64,000 nt of DNA from Vulcanimicrobiota bacterium (GCA_013036105.1 JAAXCX010000003.1:124001-188000); one strand, 5' to 3'; shown: positions 8,381 to 17,320, counted from the first letter of the stretch. Numbers and translations: made by a program. The notes: generated from the sequence alone by a model not told the origin.

Positions 8381-8766
8381 GAGTTGATCGAAGCCTTGTC
8401 TACGAACAGCGGCGAGAAATAAGCGCGCAGCGGCCACGCCACGACGAACCAGAGCGCCAAAGCCACTAACGCCGGCGCGATCGTGGTGGGCATTATCGTA
8501 ATATGGTAGGCCAGAATGTTTGCAAGAACGGCCGCGAGGACGAAGATCGCAAGCACAACGTAGCGGTTGATCATCAGCAAAACGCCGGTAATGACCTGAA
8601 CGCCCGACGTGAACCAAATGAAATGCGAGGTGATGATGGCGGCCTGCCATTCGCCCGCCGGACCCGTCAGTGGGGGCGCCTTCAGGAACCACAGAAATCC
8701 GTTGAGACCCAGGACGAAAAAAATCAGCCCAAGCAGCACGCGCGCGATCGGATGAATGATTCTCAT
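8377..8766 (-). CDS. DoxX-like small membrane protein
   Basis: 129 residues from ATG 8766. Four hydrophobic segments are visible; the first (residues about 5-25) includes VLLGLIFFVLGLNGFLWF, the pattern of the DoxX/DoxX-like family, followed by a short loop with Pro and Gly and three further helices. The last residues overlap the comEC stop by 4 nt on the opposite strand. Family members are linked to redox or thiosulfate metabolism, but the role of this type is not established. It is divergent from the cupin gene, with a 55-nt gap that must hold both promoters. Confidence 0.65.
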   Translation of the reverse strand: MRIIHPIARVLLGLIFFVLGLNGFLWFLKAPPLTGPAGEWQAAIITSHFIWFTSGVQVITGVLLMINRYVVLAIFVLAAVLANILAYHITIMPTTIAPALVALALWFVVAWPLRAYFSPLFVDKASINS

Positions 8767-8821
8767 GTGCCGAGCTTCGGCGGGACGATGAAAAATCTTC
8801 GACGGTCCGAAACATGCCTGC

Positions 8822-9301
8822 ATGAAAAAAGTGAACACAAAAACGGTCGAAGAGCTCACCTGGGCGTCTCCAAAAAGCACTTTCGGCGGCTCGGGCATCC
8901 AAATTTCCGAAGCGTTAGGGCGGAAGCCGAAATCGACCGACGTGCTGGAGCGACATCCATTCGATGTCGAGCTCGCGCGTATTCCGCCCGGCAAAGCTTC
9001 CTGTCCGTACCATTCGCACAGCCAGCAATGGGAGTTCTACCACGTCATCTCCGGCAAAGGAACCGTCCGGCACGAAGGCGGCAGAACCGCCATCGAACCG
9101 GGCGATGCGTTTATCTTCAAACCCGGCGAGCCCCACGAACTGATCAATGACGGAAGCGAAGATCTCGTTATGTATGTGGTGGCGGACAACCCCATTGGCG
9201 AATCGTGTCACTATCCGGACAGCGGCAAATGGATGGTGGGCTCCCCCGAGCGCAGACTCATCCGAAGCGAGTCGCTCGACTACTACGACGGCGAAGAGTA
9301 A
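8822..9301 (+). CDS. Cupin-domain protein
   Basis: 159 residues. One conserved cupin barrel lies in residues about 50-120: PYHSHSQQWEFYHVISGKG carries the first metal-binding motif (two His and a Glu), and PGDAFIFKPGEPHE the second (a His). It is soluble and has no signal peptide. Cupins include isomerases, dioxygenases and sugar-binding proteins, so the substrate cannot be named. It stands alone: divergent from the DoxX-like gene and 1 nt from the convergent antiporter stop. Confidence 0.85.
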   Translation: MKKVNTKTVEELTWASPKSTFGGSGIQISEALGRKPKSTDVLERHPFDVELARIPPGKASCPYHSHSQQWEFYHVISGKGTVRHEGGRTAIEPGDAFIFKPGEPHELINDGSEDLVMYVVADNPIGESCHYPDSGKWMVGSPERRLIRSESLDYYDGEE

Positions 9302-9302
9302 A

Positions 9303-10907
9303 TCATTGCTCTGGATCGATGTCGGTGTGGCCGGTCGTGCTGAGTAAGCTCACCTCTTCGTCTTCTAAATCCAGCAGCGCCTGAATGCGCCGCATGACCG
9401 TATTGTCGATCTTTCCGCCGTCGCGCAAGCGGAGCAGCTCTTCGCGCTGAACGTCTAAGAGCTCGCGCTCGATCGCGCGGTACTGCGACGTGACGCGTTC
9501 GCGGTACTCTTCGCCTTCCTTCGCATCGGCAAATTCGCGCCAGCGCGAACGATGATGCCGCTGCAGCGCTGCCAGGATCGGAGCCGGAACGTTCCGCTCC
9601 TTCCGGAGTCGCGCCAGCCGGATAAGCGCGACGCGCGCTATGCGGGAAAGCGCCAAGCGTTCCTCACGTTCGTCTTCATCGTCTTCGGTGATGTGCAGCA
9701 GCCGCAGCAGCCACGGCAACGTTCCGCCTTGACCCACGAGTGTCGCCAGCAACACCGCGAAGGTCAGGAATATGATCAGACTGCGCTGCGGAAAGCGACC
9801 CGCGCCGACCATCAGCGGCAATGCCAGAGCTGCCGCGAGCGAAATGCCGCCGCGCATTCCCGTCCACGCGAGAACGGTGACGTGCGCCCAATCCGCTTTC
9901 CCGCGCTCGTGTTCGGGTTCGTTGGTGATCGGAATGAGCGCCTGTCCGTAAACCCATGCCAGGCGGACCAGGATCACGGTCGCGCAGATCGCGAGCGCAA
10001 GCCACGTTAAATGCCAGGCCGAGTAACGCGAGAGACTCTCGATAAGAATCGGATGGAACTGCATCCCGACGAGCACGAAGATGAAAGCATTCACAACGAA
10101 GACGATGGTCACCCAAAACCCGGTCGCGCGCAGGCGGGAACGCGGCGTCAAGACGCGCGGAGTAAACCGGCTGACGAAGATTCCGGTCACCACCACCGCA
10201 AGCACGCCGGAAACTTTGAAATGATAGGCCGGCAAGTATGCGAGATAGGGAGCCATCAATGAAATGATCGGTTGGAGCTCGTCGTCGCGTGTAAAATGCC
10301 ACGCTATGACCACGATGCCACCCGCGACAAGCCCGATCGCAAGTGCAGCGACGACCGAAATGACGAGCTGTTCGAGCGCCTGACCAAGGGTAAATACCTG
10401 CCCGACGACGGCTCCGATCGCGACGGCGTAAATGATCAGCGAGGTCGCATCGTTGATCAAGCTTTCGCCTTCGATCGTCGCGATCAGATGGCGGGGAACG
10501 CGCAGTTTATCGGCTATGCTTGCAAACGCGACTTCATCGGTCGACGAAACGATCGCCCCAAGCACCAGCGCGGCGGGCCACCCCATCGCCGGGTCGACAC
10601 GGTGCGCGACAAAGGCGACCGCGACCGTCGTGGCGATAACCAGCCCGAACGCGAGTTGGAAGATCCACGCCGCTCCCGCCTTGAAGCCGCTGGTCGGCGC
10701 GGTGACGCTCTCCCAATAGAGCAGCGGCGGGAGAAAGACCAGGAAAACGAGGTCCGGTCGCAACTCCGCGCGCGGGACGCCGGGGATGAAGCCCAGTATG
10801 ATTCCGCCCAGCACGAGCACGATCGGGTAGGCCACGCCGATGCGCTTGGCTAGCGCGACCAGGGCGAGAATCGCAACCGCAATAACCGCTAGCGCGGCGA
10901 CGCTCAT
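9303..10907 (-). CDS. CPA1-family Na+/H+ antiporter
   Basis: 534 residues. About 12 membrane segments fill residues 1-405. The conserved segment GAIVSSTDEVAFASI carries the Asp of the ion-binding ND/TD site (the usual form is SPTDAVA), and GESLINDATSLI is the second family hallmark. A charged, helical cytoplasmic tail of about 130 residues follows, as in YjcE/NhaP-type exchangers, with the acidic run EDDEDEREE. Its likely job is pH or sodium homeostasis by proton exchange at the inner membrane. Ion preference is not readable. It is monocistronic. Confidence 0.88.
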   Translation of the reverse strand: MSVAALAVIAVAILALVALAKRIGVAYPIVLVLGGIILGFIPGVPRAELRPDLVFLVFLPPLLYWESVTAPTSGFKAGAAWIFQLAFGLVIATTVAVAFVAHRVDPAMGWPAALVLGAIVSSTDEVAFASIADKLRVPRHLIATIEGESLINDATSLIIYAVAIGAVVGQVFTLGQALEQLVISVVAALAIGLVAGGIVVIAWHFTRDDELQPIISLMAPYLAYLPAYHFKVSGVLAVVVTGIFVSRFTPRVLTPRSRLRATGFWVTIVFVVNAFIFVLVGMQFHPILIESLSRYSAWHLTWLALAICATVILVRLAWVYGQALIPITNEPEHERGKADWAHVTVLAWTGMRGGISLAAALALPLMVGAGRFPQRSLIIFLTFAVLLATLVGQGGTLPWLLRLLHITEDDEDEREERLALSRIARVALIRLARLRKERNVPAPILAALQRHHRSRWREFADAKEGEEYRERVTSQYRAIERELLDVQREELLRLRDGGKIDNTVMRRIQALLDLEDEEVSLLSTTGHTDIDPEQ

Positions 10908-10947
10908 CCCGCCGCTTTATAGAGAAGGGGAGCGCCCTTCGACAAGC

Positions 10948-11403
10948 TCAGGATGACATGGATTCCTTTTCTTTCGCCGCGACGATGCGGTCGCCGATCG
11001 TGTTGAGTTCTTCCGGCTCGAATATCTCGCGAGCCATCTTGAAGAGCTCACCCTCTTCTTCTTTGACGTGATGCATGACCAGTTCTTTGAGCACCGTCAG
11101 TTTCGGTTTGTACTTTTCGTCCTTCGGATCGAGGTCCTCCAGCTCGCCGATCATCACTTTGACGACGCCATGTTCCTCGTACGCTTCCAGAATTTCGTCG
11201 CGTTCCTCGCTATTTTCCGCGCGCTTCTTAAACTCCGGATAGAATAGCGTCTCTTCCATCTTCGCGTGCAGCGTCAGTTCCTCGTCGATCTTTTGAAACA
11301 GATTCTTGCGCTGCGTCGATGCGCGATCGCCCAGCCCTTCGACTTCCTCGAAGAGCGCCTTGACTTTCTTGTGATCTTCTTTGAGCAACTTGATTGCGTC
11401 CAC
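10948..11403 (-). CDS. Hemerythrin-like HHE protein
   Basis: 151 residues, all alpha. The His/Glu pattern of hemerythrin-like di-iron bundles is present: EDHKK near residue 10, HAKMEETLF (H and E) around 47-54, EEHG near 78 and HHVKEEE around 111. Members bind O2, NO or iron, or sense redox; the exact role is open. The following leftward neighbours are a membrane antiporter, and upstream (54 nt away) is a thioredoxin-fold protein and peroxiredoxin, so a stress-protection group is plausible. The Shine-Dalgarno GGAGG lies upstream of ATG 11403. Confidence 0.85.
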   Translation of the reverse strand: MDAIKLLKEDHKKVKALFEEVEGLGDRASTQRKNLFQKIDEELTLHAKMEETLFYPEFKKRAENSEERDEILEAYEEHGVVKVMIGELEDLDPKDEKYKPKLTVLKELVMHHVKEEEGELFKMAREIFEPEELNTIGDRIVAAKEKESMSS

Positions 11404-11457
11404 AGATAACCTCCTCGAGTGTGATGCGCCCGGAGAGTGTACCCGCCGCGGAGCAAT

Positions 11458-11919
11458 TTATTGCAGGACTTCGTCCTCGGCGGGCTCGCCGATCACGCGC
11501 GCGATCGCGGCCTCCAAGCGATCGTGCCCTTTGTCGCCCGCCTGAAAGTGGCGCAGCTCGTGTGCACGGTTGAAGACATAATATGAAGGAACGAACTGAT
11601 TTTGGAACCGGTCGACGACCGTATGCTCGTTGTCGATCGCGCAGGGCTGGGTGAAAAGCATCTCCTCGAGTGCGTCCTTGCGCGCGGCCTCGACATCGAG
11701 TTCGGCCTCGGAGCGCGGCTGATGGACGGCGATGAAGATCATGCCTTCCTTCTCGAACCGCTCGCGCCAAATCTTCAGCTGTTCCGCCGCATTGTGGCAG
11801 AGATGACACGTGATCGACCAGAAATGGACGAGGACCGGAAAACCGCGGAGTTCTTCGGCCGTCGGCTGGCCGTTAATCCAAACCGCGACCCCCTCCAGCG
11901 ACGGGAGGGGGCTGCGCAT
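11458..11919 (-). CDS. Thioredoxin-fold protein (TlpA/redoxin-like)
   Basis: 153 residues from ATG 11919, 11 nt after the peroxiredoxin stop. The active site is SITCHLCH (CHLC, a CxxC), and the cis-proline strand reads FVPSYYVF, typical of TlpA/ResA-like thioredoxin folds. There is no clear signal peptide, so it is probably cytoplasmic. Its position directly behind ahpC suggests it reduces that peroxiredoxin or shares its regulation; this is inference. An in-frame upstream start would run into ahpC and is unlikely. Confidence 0.75.
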   Translation of the reverse strand: MRSPLPSLEGVAVWINGQPTAEELRGFPVLVHFWSITCHLCHNAAEQLKIWRERFEKEGMIFIAVHQPRSEAELDVEAARKDALEEMLFTQPCAIDNEHTVVDRFQNQFVPSYYVFNRAHELRHFQAGDKGHDRLEAAIARVIGEPAEDEVLQ

Positions 11920-11930
11920 CCGCAAAGGCA

Positions 11931-12494
11931 CTAGACTTTTTGCAGCAGTGCCTTGCCTGGCTTCCATTCGGCCGGGCACAAACCGCCGGTTTGCAGGGCC
12001 TGCAGTACGCGAATTGTTTCGTCCACGCTGCGGCCGACGTTGTCGTCGGTCACCACGGCATACTTCAGAACGCCTTCCGGGTCGATGATGAACAAGCCGC
12101 GTTGGGCCGCGCCGCTGCCTTCATTCAAAACACCGTACGAGCGCGCCGTTTCTTTCGTGAAATCTGCGACAAGGGGATATTTTAATCCGGCGATGCCGTT
12201 TTTTTCGCGCGGCGTATTAATCCACGCCCAGTGGCTAAAGACCGAATCAGTGGACGCGCCGACGATTTCGCAGTCGATCGCTTTAAATTCTTCGTAGCGG
12301 TCGGAGAGCGCCGTAATTTCCGTCGGGCAAACGAACGTGAAATCCAGCGGATAAAAGAAAAATACCAGCCAGCGGCCTTTGTAATCGGAGAGCGAGAGCT
12401 CCGTTCCGAGGTCCTTGGAGCTGGTCGCACCTTTGGTACTCTTGAGCCGAAAATCGGGGGCGGGCTTGCCAACCTGTGCCAACATAAACGACAT
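11931..12494 (-). CDS. ahpC: Typical 2-Cys peroxiredoxin (AhpC/Prx1)
   Basis: 187 residues, matching the family length. It reduces hydrogen peroxide and organic peroxides in the cytoplasm. The peroxidatic Cys is in DFTFVCPTE (about residue 56) and the resolving Cys in GGLCPAEW (about residue 173), the arrangement of typical 2-Cys enzymes that swap disulfides across a dimer. No ahpF is next to it; the CHLC protein downstream may supply electrons. ATG 12494 has a weak Shine-Dalgarno (AGAGAAAG). Confidence 0.93.
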   Translation of the reverse strand: MSFMLAQVGKPAPDFRLKSTKGATSSKDLGTELSLSDYKGRWLVFFFYPLDFTFVCPTEITALSDRYEEFKAIDCEIVGASTDSVFSHWAWINTPREKNGIAGLKYPLVADFTKETARSYGVLNEGSGAAQRGLFIIDPEGVLKYAVVTDDNVGRSVDETIRVLQALQTGGLCPAEWKPGKALLQKV

Positions 12495-12619
12495 TCACTT
12501 TCTCTTACGCGTGGGATGGGGTTGAGGGTTGATTCTACTCCATCCGGCCAAAAAGTGAAAACGACTTTCATATGGGCTACTTTGCTGCTCGCCAAGCCGT
12601 CCGGGCTCTCGAGCGGGTT

Positions 12620-12672
12620 GGGGCGCTGTGGCGGAAACGCTAAACAGACGCCGCGTTCCGACGCAGCGCCCC
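12620..12672. other. Structured intergenic element of unknown role
   Basis: GGGGCGCTG (12620-12628) pairs perfectly with CAGCGCCCC (12664-12672). The 35 nt between can form further helices (GGCG/CGCC or AACGC/GCGTT). It lies in the 229-nt divergent gap between ahpC and a small basic-protein gene, 51 nt before that ORF. It could be a leader structure, an operator region or part of a small RNA. I match no known riboswitch. Confidence 0.3.
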
Positions 12673-12723
12673 GAACCGCGATGGACGTGGACGGCACCCC
12701 TAAAACCGTGGGACAATAGACCT

Positions 12724-12912
12724 ATGGCACGAGCACGAAAAGGCGGGGACCCGGGGGCCAAGCGGTTCCAGGCGACCCTGGCCAACCTGAAACACACGCC
12801 GCCCAAGGCGCCGGAGGCCTCGGCACCGGCCGAGGAGGCGGCGGTCGTGGAGACCGACGCCGTCAAGGCCGAGCGCCCCAAACGATCGCAGGCCAAGAGC
12901 AAGCTGCGCTGA
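12724..12912 (+). CDS. Small basic protein, unknown
   Basis: 62 residues from ATG 12724. The N-terminus is basic (MARARKGGDPGAKRF), the middle is Ala/Pro/Glu-rich and the C-terminus Lys/Arg-rich (RSQAKSKLR). It is low-complexity and probably disordered, with no family recognised. It lies 17 nt before the aminopeptidase gene in the same direction. The frame is open further upstream, but the N-terminal part there is poor in character, so the later ATG is preferred. Confidence 0.4.
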   Translation: MARARKGGDPGAKRFQATLANLKHTPPKAPEASAPAEEAAVVETDAVKAERPKRSQAKSKLR

Positions 12913-12929
12913 CCGCGAAAGAGCGCACC

Positions 12930-14324
12930 ATGGATACGCGCAAACTCGAATCCGCGGCTCCCGAAAGAGCCCCCCACGACCCCGATACGCCCCAAGCCTT
13001 GGTCGATTTCATGTCGAGCGGCTGGCTGGAAGCGCCGATTACGGTCGTGCGGCCGAAACAAACCGAGAGTTTCACCGAACGCCGCGCGCAGCTCGCGCGC
13101 GCGTTTCCGGACGCGGTGCTCGTCGTCCCGGCGGGCGATGAAAAAGTCAGGGCCAACGATACGAATTACCGCTTCCGATCGTCCAGTGATTTTGCGTATT
13201 TGATCGGACCGGGCGAAGCCGGTTCGACGCTCGTCTTAGAACCCGCCGGCAGATCCCATCAGTCGGTGCTCTTCGTGCCGGCGCACAATCGCGGCGATAA
13301 GGCGTTTTTTGCCGATCGCGTCAGCGGCGAACTCTGGGTCGGGCGTCACCGCGGCGTGGACGAGAGCCAACTCTTTTTCGGCGTCGACCGCTGCCGGCCG
13401 AAGGATCAAACTGAAAGCTATCTGGACGAGCTGCGTTCGCGCGGCGCGACGATTCGCAACGTGGATGAAGACGCCGAGCTCGCCACTTATCTCGCCGAGA
13501 TGCGGCTGATCAAAGACGCCTACGAGATCGCGGAGCTGCGCACGTGTGCGGAAATTACCAAACGCGGATTCGAAGATATCATTCGCATTCTTCCACGCGC
13601 CCGTTCTGAACGAGAGATCGAAGCCGCATTTTGGTCGCGCGCGCGGATTGAAGCCAACGACGTCGGCTATTCGACGATCGCGGCAAGCGGCGAGCACGCA
13701 TGCACGCTGCATTGGATCCGCAACCACGGCGAGCTGCGTCAGGGCGATCTATTGCTGGTCGATGCCGGCGTCGAAGCGGAGTCGCTCTACACCTCCGACG
13801 TGACGCGCACGCTTCCGATCAACGGGCGCTTCTCGAGCGAGCAGCGCGCGGTTTACGATCTCGTCTTCGAAGCGCAGCGCGCGGCCTTCGCGGAGGTGAA
13901 ACCCGGCAGCGACTTCCTGGCGCCGCACCGCGCCGCGATGCGCGTGCTGGCGCAAGGCTTGATGGACTTGGGGATCCTCAAATGCTCGCTCGACGAAGCG
14001 CTCGATCCGCAGAAGCAATATTACCGCCGGTACACCCTGCACGGCACCAGTCACATGCTCGGGATCGACGTGCACGATTGCGCGAAGGCCCGCACGGAGA
14101 ACTACCGGTACGGAAAACTGAAAACGGGCATGGTGCTGACCGTTGAACCTGGCCTCTACTTCCAGCCTGACGACGACACCGTACCCGAACGTTTCCGCGG
14201 CATCGGCGTGCGCATCGAAGACGACGCCGTCGTTACAAACGATGGCTGCGACAACCTCACGGCGATACTTCCGTCGGCTGCAGATGCGGTCGAAATGTGG
14301 ATCGCTCAGATTCAGAGCAGGTAA
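12930..14324 (+). CDS. pepP: Xaa-Pro aminopeptidase (aminopeptidase P)
   Basis: 464 residues. Removes an N-terminal residue preceding proline. The N-terminal creatinase-like domain (about 35-190) has the family start RRAQLARAFPDAVLVVPAG. The C-terminal pita-bread domain shows all dinuclear metal ligands in order: VDAG (Asp), TSDVTRT (Asp), GTSHMLGIDVHD (His), VEPGLY (Glu) and VRIEDD (Glu). It is cytoplasmic. It heads a run of short-spaced genes: nicotinamidase begins 2 nt after the stop. Confidence 0.93.
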   Translation: MDTRKLESAAPERAPHDPDTPQALVDFMSSGWLEAPITVVRPKQTESFTERRAQLARAFPDAVLVVPAGDEKVRANDTNYRFRSSSDFAYLIGPGEAGSTLVLEPAGRSHQSVLFVPAHNRGDKAFFADRVSGELWVGRHRGVDESQLFFGVDRCRPKDQTESYLDELRSRGATIRNVDEDAELATYLAEMRLIKDAYEIAELRTCAEITKRGFEDIIRILPRARSEREIEAAFWSRARIEANDVGYSTIAASGEHACTLHWIRNHGELRQGDLLLVDAGVEAESLYTSDVTRTLPINGRFSSEQRAVYDLVFEAQRAAFAEVKPGSDFLAPHRAAMRVLAQGLMDLGILKCSLDEALDPQKQYYRRYTLHGTSHMLGIDVHDCAKARTENYRYGKLKTGMVLTVEPGLYFQPDDDTVPERFRGIGVRIEDDAVVTNDGCDNLTAILPSAADAVEMWIAQIQSR

Positions 14325-14326
14325 CG

Positions 14327-14902
14327 ATGCAAACGGTCGGTTCGGGTGACGCCCTCATTGTCGTCGACGTCCAAAACGATTTTCTTCCCGGCGGCGCCTT
14401 GCCGACGGCCGAAGGCAGCCGGATTTTCGGGCCGCTGCAACGGGTCATGCCGCTCTTTCCGTACGTGGTCGCCACGCGCGACTGGCACCCGAAGGAGCAT
14501 CCGCACTTCAAAGATCACGGCGGCACGTGGCCCTACCATTGTTTGCAGCACACGCACGGCGCGGGTTTTGCACCGCAAATGAACCTCGCATACGTCGACG
14601 AGATTCTGAGCAAAGGAACGATGGCGCCCTGGCACGGGTATAGCGCTTTTGAAAATTCCGACTTGGCCGAGCGTCTGCGCGGCCGCGGCGTCCGGCGCAT
14701 CTTCGTTGCCGGCCTGGCTACCGATTATTGCGTGAAGGAAACGGCGCTTGCGTCGGTCCAGAGCGGATTTGAAACGCTGGTTATCACCGACGCGGTAGCC
14801 CCGGTAAACGTTACTCCAAACGATGAGGCCGCCGCCTTGGCGGAGATGGAAAAACAAGGGGTGCGCTTTGTGACGAGCGACGAACTTCGCACCGCTGCAT
14901 GA
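14327..14902 (+). CDS. pncA: Nicotinamidase (isochorismatase family)
   Basis: 191 residues from ATG 14327. Converts nicotinamide to nicotinate for NAD salvage. Catalytic residues are in place: Asp in VDVQNDFLPGGAL, the metal-binding RDWHPKEHPHF (Asp and His residues), Lys in LSKGT and the nucleophile Cys in GLATDYCVKET. It overlaps the next gene, an NCS1-family permease, by 4 nt (ATGA). That coupling suggests the permease imports nicotinamide, nicotinate or a related base. Confidence 0.9.
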   Translation: MQTVGSGDALIVVDVQNDFLPGGALPTAEGSRIFGPLQRVMPLFPYVVATRDWHPKEHPHFKDHGGTWPYHCLQHTHGAGFAPQMNLAYVDEILSKGTMAPWHGYSAFENSDLAERLRGRGVRRIFVAGLATDYCVKETALASVQSGFETLVITDAVAPVNVTPNDEAAALAEMEKQGVRFVTSDELRTAA

Positions 14903-16446
14903 CCGATCAGGTCTATCGCGATCAAGTCTTAGAAGTAGAACCCACCGGCATCGAATACATCCCGCCCGAGCAGCGGCACGGTAATCCGCGCCAACTCTTC
15001 GGGCTGTGGTTCTCGGCGAACGCCGAGATTGCGACCTGGATGGTCGGCGTCTTTGCAGTCGCGCTCTACGGCACGAGCTTGGCGGGCGCGGCGCTCGGAC
15101 TGATCGTTGGAAACATCTTCGGATTCGCGCTGCTCGGCGTCCTCGGAACGTTCGGCCCGCGGTACGGCGTACCGCAAATGGTCGCGTCGCGCCTAGCCTT
15201 CGGACGGTATGGAAACGCGCTGCCGGCGGCTTTGAGTTTTTTGGCCGGCGTCGGCTGGTTCGCGATCAATTCAGTCTTCGGCGCGTACGCGCTTCAGACG
15301 ATCACGCACTTGCCCTATGCTTTTGCGCTCGGGATCATGCTGCTGCTGCAAATTTTGCTGGCCGTCTACGGCTACAACATGATCCATTGGTTCGAACGCA
15401 TCAGTTCGGTCTTGCTGGCCGCCGGTTTCACACTGCTTGGCGTGATTACGTTCGAGCGCGCGAACTGGCATGCCGCGTTCAACGCGCACGCGCCGTTTGC
15501 GACGGGCGGCGAGATCGGTGGAGTTATTCTGGCAACCGCACTCGGGTTTTCCTACGCGACGGGCTGGGTGCCGTGCGCGTCGGATTACTCGCGATACCTG
15601 CCGGCGGCAGCCGATCCGCGCAAGATCTGGTGGTACTCGTTCTTGGGAACCGTCATCCCGTGCGTCATCCTTGAAATCATGGGCGCCGCCACCGTCACGG
15701 CGGTGCGCGGCGGTAATTTCGGCGACGCAAGTCCGACGCAGGCGATTGCGACGCTGCTCGGATCGACCGGTACCGGCCTCATCGTTGCAATCTTGGTCCT
15801 ATTAACCATTGTTCTCGGCACGCTGACGGCAAACTGCATGAATTTGTATTCCGGAGCGATGGCGGCGCTCGTCGTGAAGTTTCCGACGGCGTCTTTGCGG
15901 GCGCCGGTTGCGATCGGCGCGTTCTTCGCACTGCTGACCGGCGGACTGTTTGCGATCGCGCACACGGCGCCGATCGTTGCGGCGGGTTTTGCCGTTGCCG
16001 TCGGATTGATCGTCGGGGTCGTGGGGCACATGCGAATTGCGCGCTGGCGCGCGGCGATCGTCGTCGGTGTTCTCGGCGCGCTGCTCGCTTCGGGGGGCGG
16101 CCATCCCAACGAAACGGCCAAACTCTACACCAACTTCTTGCTGCTGCTTTCCTATTGGGCCTCACCGTGGGCCGCCGTGGTCTTCGTGGACTGGCTGCAG
16201 CGCCGCGGCCAAACCGTCGCCCCTGAAACATTCGAGTCGGGCTCGCGCATAAAAATTGGTTTGTACGCATGGATTATCGGCCTCGTTGCCTCGCTGCCAT
16301 TTTGGAACCAAGCGTGGTACGTTGGCCCGTTTACGAGCGCGTATCCGCAGTTCGGCGATCTTTCGTACTACGTCGGGTTCATTGTAGCCGCAATCGTCAT
16401 GCTGCTCTTCTCGAGGCAAAATGCTGCAAGTCCAGCACGTACGTAA
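14899..16446 (+). CDS. NCS1-family nucleobase/vitamin permease
   Basis: 515 residues with about 12 membrane helices. The N-terminal pattern GIEYIPPEQRHG then QLFGLWFSANAEIATW is typical of the cytosine/purine/uracil/thiamine/allantoin (NCS1) family, and YGVPQMVASRLAFGRYGN is the conserved stretch after helix 2. It symports a base with Na+ or H+ at the inner membrane. The substrate is not readable; its overlap with pncA makes a nicotinamide-related compound a candidate. Its 3' end overlaps the ABC ATPase gene by 26 nt. Confidence 0.88.
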   Translation: MTDQVYRDQVLEVEPTGIEYIPPEQRHGNPRQLFGLWFSANAEIATWMVGVFAVALYGTSLAGAALGLIVGNIFGFALLGVLGTFGPRYGVPQMVASRLAFGRYGNALPAALSFLAGVGWFAINSVFGAYALQTITHLPYAFALGIMLLLQILLAVYGYNMIHWFERISSVLLAAGFTLLGVITFERANWHAAFNAHAPFATGGEIGGVILATALGFSYATGWVPCASDYSRYLPAAADPRKIWWYSFLGTVIPCVILEIMGAATVTAVRGGNFGDASPTQAIATLLGSTGTGLIVAILVLLTIVLGTLTANCMNLYSGAMAALVVKFPTASLRAPVAIGAFFALLTGGLFAIAHTAPIVAAGFAVAVGLIVGVVGHMRIARWRAAIVVGVLGALLASGGGHPNETAKLYTNFLLLLSYWASPWAAVVFVDWLQRRGQTVAPETFESGSRIKIGLYAWIIGLVASLPFWNQAWYVGPFTSAYPQFGDLSYYVGFIVAAIVMLLFSRQNAASPART

Positions 16447-17320
16447 GGAGTTCGGCGCCGTGCGCGCCGTGCGCGACGTCTCGTTTTCGATTGCAACGGG
16501 ATCGACGTTCGGGCTGCTCGGACCAAACGGCGCGGGCAAGACGACGACGATGCGCATGATCGTCGGCATTTATATTCCCGATGCAGGTTCGATTCAATGG
16601 AAAGGGATGCCGATCGACGGTCGAATGCGCCGGCGCTTCGGCTATTTGCCTGAGGAGCGCGGTCTCTACGGGCGCATGGACGTCCGCGAGCAGATTGCGT
16701 TCTTCGGACGCTTGCACGGGTTGGTCGAACCTGACGTGAGCGCGCGCACCGATCGCTGGATCGAAAATCTGCAACTGACCGAATACGCCAAACGGCCCTG
16801 CGCCGAACTCTCCAAGGGCAACCAGCAGAAAGTCCAGATCGCGTGCGCCGCCGTGCACAATCCCGAGCTGCTCGTCCTCGACGAGCCGTTCACCGGCCTC
16901 GATCCGGTCAATGCCGATATGCTCCTCGCGACGCTGCGCGAGTTGAAACGCAACGGCACAACACTCGTTCTTTCGAGCCACCAAATGTGGCAGCTCGAAC
17001 AGCTGTGCGATCATTTTTGCATCATTACCGGGGGCGAGAACCGCGCGTCGGGCACGCTCGCGCAGTTGCGTGGAGCGTGGACCACACGCGTCATCCGGAT
17101 CGAGCCGGCAAGCGCCGCCGTCCGCGGCATTCTCGACCGCGTGCCCGGCGCTCGCTCGCTGCCGGGCGAGGAAGGCGATCTGCTGTACGAGGTTCCCGCC
17201 GGAACCGCGTTGCCGGAGATCCTGCGCGATCTCGTTACGGTCGAGGCCGTCACGCGCTTCGAAGCGATCGAGCCATCGCTGCATGACATTTACGTGCATA
17301 CGATTGAAGGCGCGGCATGA
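16421..17320 (+). CDS. ABC transporter ATP-binding protein (NatA type)
   Basis: 299 residues. Walker A GPNGAGKT is at 34-41, the signature reads LSKGNQQKVQ, Walker B LLVLDEPFTGLDP and the switch His SSHQ. About 80 residues after the ATPase core match the C-terminal regulatory part of the NatA/DUF4162 type. It pairs with the ABC-2 permease gene that overlaps it by 4 nt. The role is probably export of a small molecule, ion or lipid, not identified by sequence. Confidence 0.92.
   Translation: MLQVQHVRKEFGAVRAVRDVSFSIATGSTFGLLGPNGAGKTTTMRMIVGIYIPDAGSIQWKGMPIDGRMRRRFGYLPEERGLYGRMDVREQIAFFGRLHGLVEPDVSARTDRWIENLQLTEYAKRPCAELSKGNQQKVQIACAAVHNPELLVLDEPFTGLDPVNADMLLATLRELKRNGTTLVLSSHQMWQLEQLCDHFCIITGGENRASGTLAQLRGAWTTRVIRIEPASAAVRGILDRVPGARSLPGEEGDLLYEVPAGTALPEILRDLVTVEAVTRFEAIEPSLHDIYVHTIEGAA

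Noticed and set aside
9303-10907. Long opposite-strand frames over the antiporter gene
   Set aside because: They are Arg/Gln/Asp-rich, have no family motif and lie fully over a clear membrane protein, as expected of GC-rich shadow frames.
12600-12720. tRNA-Leu or tmRNA near 12.6 kb
   Set aside because: It starts like a tRNA (GCGCTGTGGCGGAA) but has no T-loop, anticodon arm or CCA end; kept only as a hairpin.
15006-15674. Arg-rich frame within the NCS1 permease
   Set aside because: A shadow frame: low-complexity Arg/Ala and no supporting start or motif.
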